DNA of 32,655 nucleotides from Salaquimonas sp. (GTDB lineage: Bacteria; Pseudomonadota; Alphaproteobacteria; Rhizobiales; Rhizobiaceae): NCBI GenBank assembly GCA_022340185.1, contig JAJDOK010000131.1, forward strand, positions 1 through 32,655, in the 5' to 3' direction. How positions within the stretch are numbered: position 1 is the stretch's first letter; each line of letters begins with the position of its first letter. A program made the translations under genes and the position numbers. Below the pieces are notes generated by a model. The model worked only from the letters and a program-made list of their open reading frames with translations. It had not been told where the DNA came from and ran no database searches. This document shows positions 25,366 to 32,655 of the stretch, piece after piece.

Positions 25366-26259
25366 GTGACCGAATTCAAACGCGTCAGAAAGGCGGTGTT
25401 CCCCGTCGCAGGCCTTGGAACCCGCTTCCTGCCGGCCACCAAGGCAGTGCCGAAGGAAATGCTGACCGTCGTAGACCAACCGGTGATCCAGCACGTGTTC
25501 GACGAGGCGCGCGCTGCCGGCATCGAGCATTTCGTCTTCGTCACCGGCCGCAACAAGGCGGTCATCGAGGATCATTTCGACCTTCAGGTCGAATTGCAGC
25601 ACACGCTTGTCGAGCGCGGCAAGACGGAGGCGCTCAAGGCGCTGGCCGATGCCATGCCCGAGGCAGGGCGAACGAGCTTCACCCGCCAGCAGGAACCGCT
25701 CGGTCTCGGCCACGCGGTGTGGTGCGCCCGTGACATTATCGGCGACGAACCTTTCGCCCTGCTGCTGCCCGATATGGTGATGCAGGCCGAAACCGGCTGC
25801 ATGTCGGCCATGGTCGAACTGTATGGCCGCACCGGCGGCAACATCATCTCCACCGAGGAAGTACCCTGGGAGGAGACCCACAAATATGGCGTTGTGGTCA
25901 AGGGCGCCGACGTCGAAGGCGGTTTTCGCCTCGAAGGCATGGTTGAAAAACCGCCCAGGGGCACCGCACCCTCCAATCTCTACATCAATGGCCGCTACAT
26001 CCTTCAGCCGGAAATCTTCGATATCCTGTCGAAACAGACACCGGGCGCGGGCGGGGAAATCCAGTTGACCGACGCCATGCTGACGCTTGCCGGCACTCAG
26101 CCCTTCTATGGCTATACCTTTACCGGCCGCACCTTCGACTGCGGCTCGCGCGAAGGATTCATCAAGGCCAATGTCGCCTATGCAATGTGGGACCGGGAAA
26201 TGGCCGAGAATCTGAGGCCGGAACTGGAGGCGCTGCTGCGCGACATCAAGCCGATCTGA
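25366..26259 (+). CDS. galU: UTP-glucose-1-phosphate uridylyltransferase
   Basis: Makes UDP-glucose from UTP and glucose 1-phosphate, the substrate of GalE and of many glycosyltransferases (called ExoN in rhizobial exopolysaccharide loci). 297 residues from GTG 25366, with GGAGG at 25357-25361. Nucleotide-binding motif [20 protein letters not shown] at about 9-28, LLPDMVM with the metal Asp, GMVEKPPRG with the substrate-binding Glu-Lys-Pro, and [12 protein letters not shown] near the C-terminus are all typical of bacterial GalU. Converges with the outer-membrane gene, 29 bases apart. Confidence 0.96.
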   Translation: MTEFKRVRKAVFPVAGLGTRFLPATKAVPKEMLTVVDQPVIQHVFDEARAAGIEHFVFVTGRNKAVIEDHFDLQVELQHTLVERGKTEALKALADAMPEAGRTSFTRQQEPLGLGHAVWCARDIIGDEPFALLLPDMVMQAETGCMSAMVELYGRTGGNIISTEEVPWEETHKYGVVVKGADVEGGFRLEGMVEKPPRGTAPSNLYINGRYILQPEIFDILSKQTPGAGGEIQLTDAMLTLAGTQPFYGYTFTGRTFDCGSREGFIKANVAYAMWDREMAENLRPELEALLRDIKPI

Positions 26260-26288
26260 ATCGCGGACAGGCCGGTTTCGGCCCCGCC

Positions 26289-27899
26289 TCAACGTTGCAG
26301 CGCGACACCGATGCGCACCGAGGTCGCATCCCAGGAATTGCCCGGCGTCATGCTGTCATAGCGCTCGTAGTCGAGATTGGCGGTCAGCGATACAAAGCGG
26401 CTGACCCAGTACTCGGCGCCCACACCGACCTTGTAGTCGCGGTCGCTGCCACCCGCCGTGTCGTAAATCGACTGCTGATAGGACGCCGAAGCATTGAACG
26501 CCAGATTGTCACGCACACGGCGCTCTGCTTCGGTCTGAAAATAATAGGACAACAGGCCGTTGTCGCCGGCCGTCGTCGACCCCCCGAAACTCGTCTGGGC
26601 GGTCAGACGCACCAGTGTATCACGCTCCGGCGACCAGTTGAGCGTTCCATTGACCGTTATCCCGTCAAGCGTCTGAATTGTACCGGCATTGAAATCCTGC
26701 CAGGAATAACCCACCGCCATCTCGCCCGTCAGCTTTTCGTGCAGATCGACCTGCAACCCGGCTCGCAGATCGACCAGCGTGCCCGAACGATCCTCACCAT
26801 TGCGGTCCACGCTTTCATCATACACCCGCTTGCCGATGCCGCCCTGCACGAAGGGTTTCAACGAGGGCGTTGGTCCGAAGGCGAGACGCCCGGTAAGCTG
26901 GTAGAGTGTGTTGTTGCGGTCATTTTGCGAAAAGGTGCTGCCGTCGCTGAGCGTCGCCGACCCGTAGGTTTCCCGGTCGGCCGAACCGCGCAGCGAAAAG
27001 TCGAGATAGCCGCCGGTCCGCACAATTTCGACACTGCCGCCATAGCCGTTGACATCCGGGCGCTGGGTCGCGCCCGAGACAAGCGAGGTACTCGTCAACG
27101 GCTCCGTCGTGTAGTCGTAATTGCCGCGCAGGGTCGCCGTGTAGCCGTCGACGAGATCGAGCCGCAACTGACCATTCACGCCGGCTGCAGGAATCGTGTC
27201 CTCGCCGTCGCTGAGCGCCCTGACAAGACTGCCCGTCGCCTCGATCTGGGCTTCGTGCCGTGCCCAGTCGGAACGCATCAGGAGACTTGCGTCGGTCTGC
27301 GAAAATGCACCGGGCTGGCCGCCGGCATCGAAGATGTTGTTGGTGGAATAGCCGATCGCTTCCTCAAGCCGCGCGAAGACCTGCCATGTTCCCACCCTGA
27401 AACCCGGCGGCATGAACGGATCTTCCTTTTCGCGCCGGCGTTCACCTGCCTCGACCGGCGATGCGCGCAGATTGCCGCGCGGATCGGGTGTCGCCGTATT
27501 GATCGGATCGAGCACCGGCGGCTCCGGCGTCACCGGTAACACGCGGCCTTGCGGCTCGCTGCTTACCACAACGGGCGCGGCGATGACCTTGGCTTGCGCG
27601 TCGGTCGTTTGATTCGCGGCTGCGGCATCCGTCGATGCCTGGCCATCCGTCACCTGGGGCTGATTCTCGTCGGGCAAGGGACCATCATTGAAGGGATCGC
27701 CCGCCTCCTGGGCATTGACATCGCCTCGCGTGCCGCGCAGCCGTATCTGCGCGAACAGATTGCCCGCCTTGCTGGCACCATCCCCTGCCTTGTAATCCTG
27801 CGCCAAAGCGGCGGTGACATGCGGCATCGTCCCGCCAGCCAGAAGCATGGTGAAAACCGCAATCGATCCGAGCTTGCCGCCTGCAAGGCGATTGACCAT
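26289..27899 (-). CDS. Outer-membrane beta-barrel protein (BBP2/DUF2320-like)
   Basis: 536 residues: signal peptide (about 1-34, ending AALAQ), then an unusually long, Pro/Asp/Gln-rich linker (about 35-165), then some 370 residues of alternating hydrophobic and polar strands ending in an outer-membrane C-terminal strand with VRIGVALQR. The barrel region has repeated aromatic-girdle strands such as LDFSLRGSADRETYG and FVSLTANLDYERYD, resembling the putative beta-barrel porin 2 family found in rhizobia. Substrate and role unknown; placement between galU and kdsD suggests a link to surface polysaccharide. The ribosome site is weak. Confidence 0.82.
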   Translation of the reverse strand: MVNRLAGGKLGSIAVFTMLLAGGTMPHVTAALAQDYKAGDGASKAGNLFAQIRLRGTRGDVNAQEAGDPFNDGPLPDENQPQVTDGQASTDAAAANQTTDAQAKVIAAPVVVSSEPQGRVLPVTPEPPVLDPINTATPDPRGNLRASPVEAGERRREKEDPFMPPGFRVGTWQVFARLEEAIGYSTNNIFDAGGQPGAFSQTDASLLMRSDWARHEAQIEATGSLVRALSDGEDTIPAAGVNGQLRLDLVDGYTATLRGNYDYTTEPLTSTSLVSGATQRPDVNGYGGSVEIVRTGGYLDFSLRGSADRETYGSATLSDGSTFSQNDRNNTLYQLTGRLAFGPTPSLKPFVQGGIGKRVYDESVDRNGEDRSGTLVDLRAGLQVDLHEKLTGEMAVGYSWQDFNAGTIQTLDGITVNGTLNWSPERDTLVRLTAQTSFGGSTTAGDNGLLSYYFQTEAERRVRDNLAFNASASYQQSIYDTAGGSDRDYKVGVGAEYWVSRFVSLTANLDYERYDSMTPGNSWDATSVRIGVALQR

Positions 27900-28070
27900 G
27901 AACGAGCCTGCCGGGCATGGGAGAAATGACTGACAAATCGTAAACAGTCGTGGTTAACGCTTCCTTTCCCGCGCTTCGCCGGGCAGTTACATCGTGGAAA
28001 AAATCGTGTATCCACCAGCCATGTGCGGACCGACTGCCAAAGACCGCAGTGACAAGAAAACACAGACCCG

Positions 28071-29048
28071 ATGACGCCGAACGAACTGATCGATTCCGCC
28101 AGGAGAACGCTTGCAACCGAACGCGATGGTCTGGAAGCGCTTAAAAACGCCTTCGACGGCGCATTCGGCGCACATTTTGCGCGCGCGGTGGAATTGATCG
28201 CCGGTATCAGCGGCCGCATCATCGTCACCGGCATGGGCAAGAGCGGCCATATCGGTTCCAAGATCGCCGCCACGCTTGCCTCGACCGGCACGCCGGCCTT
28301 TTTCGTCCATCCGGCCGAAGCCAATCATGGCGATCTCGGCATGATCGCACACGATGATGTGGTCCTTGCCATGTCGTGGTCGGGCGAATCGGCGGAGTTG
28401 AAAGGCATCGTTTCCTATTCGCGCCGCTTCAAGATTCCGCTGGTCGCTTTCACCTGCAGCGCCTCGTCCTCGCTTGGCCGCGAGGCTGACATCTGCCTCG
28501 AACTCCCCAAGGCCCAGGAAGCCTGTCCGCACGGGCTGGCGCCGACGACATCGACGATCATGCAACTGGCGCTGGGCGACGCGCTCGCCGTGGCGCTGCT
28601 CGAATATCGCGGCTTTTCAGCAAGTGATTTTCACATCTTCCATCCGGGCGGTTCGCTTGGCGCCAGCCTCACCCATGTCTCCGAGATCATGCACACCGGC
28701 GCCCGCCTGCCGCTCGTGTCCGAGGGCACCGCCGTGACCGAAGCCGTCGTTGTCATGTCGGACAAGGGTTTCGGCTGTGTCGCCGTGGCCGACAGTGCCG
28801 GCAGGCTGGTCGGCGTGGTGACGGATGGCGATCTGCGCCGCAACATCGCCCGCGATCTCGGTTCGCTGACGGTCGATGACATCATGAGTCGCACGCCGAA
28901 ATCCGTTGCCGCCGACACACTGGCCGGCGAGGCGCTGGCGCTGATGAACATGGCCGACCGGCCCTATACCGCGCTGTTTGTCGTCACCGGCGACAAGCCT
29001 GTCGGCATCGTCCACATGCATGATTTGCTGCGGATTGGCGTCGCCTGA
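28071..29048 (+). CDS. kdsD: Arabinose-5-phosphate isomerase (KdsD/KpsF family)
   Basis: Converts ribulose 5-phosphate to arabinose 5-phosphate, the first step toward Kdo of the lipopolysaccharide core. 325 residues. The SIS domain (about 40-180) has TGMGKSGHIGSKIAATLAST, HPAEANHGDLGMI and MSWSGESAELK, followed by the family-typical HGLAPTTSTIMQLALGDALA and FHPGGSLG (each quoted separately). Two CBS domains occupy about 205-325. The ATG at 28071 has a poor ribosome site but matches the expected N-terminus. Divergent from the outer-membrane gene. Confidence 0.94.
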   Translation: MTPNELIDSARRTLATERDGLEALKNAFDGAFGAHFARAVELIAGISGRIIVTGMGKSGHIGSKIAATLASTGTPAFFVHPAEANHGDLGMIAHDDVVLAMSWSGESAELKGIVSYSRRFKIPLVAFTCSASSSLGREADICLELPKAQEACPHGLAPTTSTIMQLALGDALAVALLEYRGFSASDFHIFHPGGSLGASLTHVSEIMHTGARLPLVSEGTAVTEAVVVMSDKGFGCVAVADSAGRLVGVVTDGDLRRNIARDLGSLTVDDIMSRTPKSVAADTLAGEALALMNMADRPYTALFVVTGDKPVGIVHMHDLLRIGVA

Positions 29049-29059
29049 TTTTCCCGAAA

Positions 29060-29527
29060 CTACTGAACCGCTTCGACCATCAGCAGGCCGGCATCCTCGC
29101 CCACGACCTTGACCTGCACGCCCGCAGGAAGGTCCGGACCCGCGACCCGCCAGGTCGTATCGCCGATTTTCGCCCTGCCCTGGCCGCCAGAGATCGGTTC
29201 GTTGAGCACACCGATGCGCCCGACCATCTGTGCTGCGCGGGCGTTCAATGTCGGGTTGTCGCTCTTGTTCCAGCCGCGCTCGTTCATGAACCGGCGCCCG
29301 AAGATCGCCGAGATGAAGGACAGGACGACAAAGCCTACAACCTGCGTCTGCCAGATCCAGAAGCCGGTTTCCGAGCCGACGGCAAGCGAGATCGTGCCGA
29401 TGACGAAGGCGGAAATGCCGAACCACAGGAAAAAGGCACCCGGCGCAAGGATTTCCAGACCCATCAGGATCAGCGCCAATATCCACCAGTTCCAGGGCCC
29501 CAGGTCGCGGATGATTTCCTGGATCAC
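29060..29527 (-). CDS. NfeD-family membrane protein
   Basis: 155 residues starting with GTG 29527, which overlaps the SPFH stop codon as GTGA, so the pair is translationally coupled. Two or three membrane helices lie at about 12-60 and 65-82 ([32 protein letters not shown]), followed by a soluble OB-fold (about 95-155) with [24 protein letters not shown] and [14 protein letters not shown]. It is the short NfeD1b type, without a protease domain, that works with SPFH/stomatin partners. Probable role in membrane-domain organisation or quality control. Confidence 0.92.
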   Translation of the reverse strand: MIQEIIRDLGPWNWWILALILMGLEILAPGAFFLWFGISAFVIGTISLAVGSETGFWIWQTQVVGFVVLSFISAIFGRRFMNERGWNKSDNPTLNARAAQMVGRIGVLNEPISGGQGRAKIGDTTWRVAGPDLPAGVQVKVVGEDAGLLMVEAVQ

Positions 29528-30549
29528 GGAGTTCCTCCCTCATCCGGATCCCGCGCCCATGGCTGCGGGCGAGGTGCCGGCGTCGGTCGCGTAGGCGGCG
29601 AGGTGGGTGTCCTGCCGCTGGCCGATGGACCTCCGAAGACCTCGCGCGATATCTCGCCGATTCCGCCAAGCGCGCCCAGAAGCGAGGACGCTTCCATCGG
29701 CAGCATCAGCACCTTCTGGTTGGAGGCCGTGCCAATCTGGCCTAGCGCCTCGATATATTTCTGCGCGACGAAATAGTTGATCGCCTGGATGTCACCCGAC
29801 GCGATCGCTTCGGAGACCGCTTTCGTCGCCGCGGCTTCCGCCTGCGCCAGTCTCTCGCGCGCCTCGGCCTGACGGAAGGCAGCCTCCCGCTCGCCCTCGG
29901 CTTTGAGGATCTGGCCCTGCTTCTGGCCCTCGGCCTTGAGGATTTCCGACTGGCGTTGGCCTTCGGCTTCAAGGATGTTGGCCCGCTTGTCGCGTTCGGC
30001 CTTCATCTGGCGGCCCATCGCCTGCACCACGTCGGCCGGCGGGCTGATATCCTTGATCTCGATGCGCGTCATCTTCACACCCCAGGCCGACGCCGCCTCG
30101 TCGACCACACGCAACACGCGCTCATTGATTTCGTCGCGTTTCGAGAGCATCTCGTCGAGATCCATCGAACCCATGACCGAACGGATATTGGTCATGGTCA
30201 GGTTGAGAATGGCGTTTTCCAGTCCCCGCACCTCGTAAGCCGCCTTCGAGGCATCCATGACCTGATAAAAGGCGATCCCGTCGGCGTTGACCTGCGCATT
30301 GTCGCGGGTAATGACTTCCTGGGTCGGAATGTCGAGCACCTGCTCCATCATGTTCATGCGCGCGCCGACCGTGTCGATCACCGGCACAATGAAATTGAGC
30401 CCTGGGTGCAGCGAGCGGACATAGCGCCCAAACCGCTCGACCGTGTAATTGTAGCCTTGCGGCACCTGCCGGATCGAGCGGATGACGAAAAAGATGCCGA
30501 CAACGACGAAGACGGCGATAACGATGTCGACAGTTGAGAATTGCGGCAT
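29524..30549 (-). CDS. SPFH/stomatin-family protein (QmcA-like)
   Basis: Membrane-anchored scaffold of the band-7 family, forming large oligomers that organise membrane domains and modulate proteases such as FtsH. 341 residues from ATG 30549 (GGAGG eight bases upstream). One N-terminal helix (about 7-24), then the SPFH domain with [22 protein letters not shown], the [10 protein letters not shown] segment (both quoted separately) and a long coiled-coil (about 185-250) built from 11-residue units around ILKAEGQ. A Pro/Arg-rich tail closes the protein. First gene of a two-gene operon with nfeD. Confidence 0.93.
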   Translation of the reverse strand: MPQFSTVDIVIAVFVVVGIFFVIRSIRQVPQGYNYTVERFGRYVRSLHPGLNFIVPVIDTVGARMNMMEQVLDIPTQEVITRDNAQVNADGIAFYQVMDASKAAYEVRGLENAILNLTMTNIRSVMGSMDLDEMLSKRDEINERVLRVVDEAASAWGVKMTRIEIKDISPPADVVQAMGRQMKAERDKRANILEAEGQRQSEILKAEGQKQGQILKAEGEREAAFRQAEARERLAQAEAAATKAVSEAIASGDIQAINYFVAQKYIEALGQIGTASNQKVLMLPMEASSLLGALGGIGEISREVFGGPSASGRTPTSPPTRPTPAPRPQPWARDPDEGGTP

Positions 30550-30655
30550 AACACGTCCTCCCGGCCCACCGGTGAAACGGCGTTTCGCATGCCCGGCATG
30601 AAGGGCGCCGCCAATCCGCTTCCAGCGCGAATCCCGCGCCTTTGCCTACACTTTC

Positions 30656-30684
30656 GATATAATCTGTCCGAAAGGGGTTTACAA
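30656..30684 (-). promoter_or_regulatory. Sigma-70-type promoter of the SPFH-nfeD operon
   Basis: On the minus strand TTGTAA (30679-30684) and TATATC (30656-30661) are separated by exactly 17 bases, predicting a start near 30649 and a leader of about 100 bases before the SPFH gene. Confidence 0.5.
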
Positions 30685-30707
30685 TTCGGCTGAAGCCCTT
30701 GCGCGGG

Positions 30708-31775
30708 TTATACCCAGCCTGCCAATTCACGCCTGACCGCCGCTTCGATCACCGCCATTCCCTCTTCGCTGTCGTTGAGACAGGGAATATGCGTGAAGTT
30801 CTCGCCGCCCGCCTCGTGGAAGATATCGCCGGCGCCAATGGCGATCTCCTCCAGCGTTTCAAGGCAGTCCGAGACAAAGCCCGGATTGAACACTGCGACG
30901 GATTTGACGCCCTCCTTGGCAAGTTTTTCCACCGTCTTGTCGGTATAGGGCTGCAGCCATTCCTCCGGACCGAAACGCGACTGGAAAGTCATCATCAGCC
31001 GCCCTTCCGGCCAGCCGAGCCGCTCATTCAAAAGCCGCGTCGTCTTGGCGCAATGGCAGTGATAGGGATCGCCCTTGTTGAAATAGCTGACCGGAATGCC
31101 GTGATAGGAAGCGAGCACCTTCTCCGGCGTAAAATCGAGGCCCGCGAGATGTTTCTCGATCGAGACCGCCAACGCATCGATATAGACCGGATCGTCATGA
31201 TAGGGCGGCACGGTGCGTATCGCCGGCATCCAGCGCATCTTCATCAGCGCCTCGAAAGCCTTGTCATTGACCGTCGCCGTCGTCGTCGCCGAATATTGCG
31301 GGTAGAGCGGAAAGACGACAATGCGTTCGCAGCCCTGCTCCTTCAAGCCATTGAGACGGCTTTCGATCGACGGCTGGCCATAACGCATGCCCCAGTCGGC
31401 AATTACGGTTTCGAATTCGCCAAGTGACGCCTGCAGCTTTTCCGCCTGCGAACGGGTGAAGGTTCTGAGCGGTGATTCGTTCTTCTCATTGTTCCAGATC
31501 GCCGCATAGGCATGGCCCGACTTCTTCGGCCGCGTGTTGAGCACGATGCCGTAGAGGATCGGATACCAGATCGCGCGCGGCCACTCGATCACGCGCTTGT
31601 CGGAAAGGAATTCGGCCAGATAGCGCCGCATGTTCGCCTTGTCGTGGCCGTCCGGTGTACCGAGATTGACAAGCAATACACCGATCCTGCCTGTCTTGAC
31701 GTCAGGATGGTTGGGGGGCCATGGATGCGCATTGGCCTGTGCGTTCGCACGGTTGGAACGGGTGAGGACGGTCAT
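30708..31775 (-). CDS. hemH: Ferrochelatase
   Basis: Inserts ferrous iron into protoporphyrin IX, the last step of protoheme synthesis, at the inner membrane. 355 residues from ATG 31775 with AGGAG close upstream; the frame extends to 31880 but without a better site. Motifs: VLLVNLGTPDG at 33-43, FPLYPQYSATTTAT, catalytic His225 in SYHGIPVSY, FQSRFGPEEWLQP at 264-276, and Glu306 in SDCLETLEEI, equivalent to the second catalytic residue. The DPYHCHCAKTTRLL segment contains two cysteines, but a 2Fe-2S cluster is not implied. Only heme gene in the window. Confidence 0.97.
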   Translation of the reverse strand: MTVLTRSNRANAQANAHPWPPNHPDVKTGRIGVLLVNLGTPDGHDKANMRRYLAEFLSDKRVIEWPRAIWYPILYGIVLNTRPKKSGHAYAAIWNNEKNESPLRTFTRSQAEKLQASLGEFETVIADWGMRYGQPSIESRLNGLKEQGCERIVVFPLYPQYSATTTATVNDKAFEALMKMRWMPAIRTVPPYHDDPVYIDALAVSIEKHLAGLDFTPEKVLASYHGIPVSYFNKGDPYHCHCAKTTRLLNERLGWPEGRLMMTFQSRFGPEEWLQPYTDKTVEKLAKEGVKSVAVFNPGFVSDCLETLEEIAIGAGDIFHEAGGENFTHIPCLNDSEEGMAVIEAAVRRELAGWV

Positions 31776-31777
31776 GA

Positions 31778-32655
<878 letters not shown>

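Noticed and set aside
26270..26283. GGCCG/CGGCC hairpin between galU and the outer-membrane gene as a terminator
   Set aside because: There is no T run on either strand after the stem.

Overview
The window looks like chromosomal DNA of a high-GC alphaproteobacterium of the order Hyphomicrobiales (rhizobia and relatives). This rests on a cpdR-type response regulator beside tRNA-Val(GAC), a suhB/MmgR-type small RNA divergent from hisN, an RpoH-like promoter with a ROSE-like leader before a small heat-shock gene, rhizobial-style sigma-70 promoter spacing, and two copies of a palindromic intergenic repeat. Genus cannot be set from sequence alone. No transposase, integrase, CRISPR array or rRNA was seen.

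Layout. 1-1853: the 3' end of an unidentified gene with its terminator, then a minus-strand class III adenylate cyclase carrying a periplasmic CXXCH (c-type heme) sensor domain. 1854-5874: the least ordinary part, a plus-strand group of an unrecognised protein, an acyl carrier protein, a FabF-like ketosynthase (ATGA overlap with the ACP gene) and a second, membrane-anchored class III cyclase. A CRP-type palindrome lies in the divergent promoter region at 2008-2023. Part of this group is very AT-rich and it ends beside a tRNA gene. 5958-9645: tRNA-Val, cpdR, an N-formylglutamate amidohydrolase-family gene, the small RNA, hisN and an alpha/beta hydrolase. 9730-10490: Hsp20 with heat-responsive control signals, a terminator and the first palindromic repeat.

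10509-13038 (minus): a four-gene bufferin-type operon, made of a signal-peptide-bearing cysteine-rich precursor (DUF2282), a DUF692 multinuclear non-heme iron oxygenase (MNIO), a DUF2063 partner and a DoxX membrane protein. In characterised relatives this makes a modified copper-binding peptide. 13194-14243: a threonine aldolase-like PLP enzyme. 14755-21034: gltB and gltD, both subunits of NADPH glutamate synthase, with a long leader containing a tandem repeat. 20948-23728 (minus): a DUF459 SGNH-like protein whose 3' end overlaps gltD by 87 bp, and an MltB-type lytic transglycosylase.

24107-29048: envelope sugar genes, namely galE and divergent galU (UDP-sugar supply), an outer-membrane beta-barrel protein and kdsD (first step of Kdo synthesis). 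29060-30549: an NfeD/SPFH membrane pair. 30708-31775: hemH (last step of heme synthesis). 32057 to the end: the start of a TRAP-transporter solute-binding protein with a twin-arginine signal.

Functionally, most of the window is housekeeping (nitrogen assimilation, cell envelope, heme, histidine). The accessory parts are the ACP/ketosynthase/cyclase cluster, which may link cAMP signalling to a specialised acyl product, and the bufferin operon.
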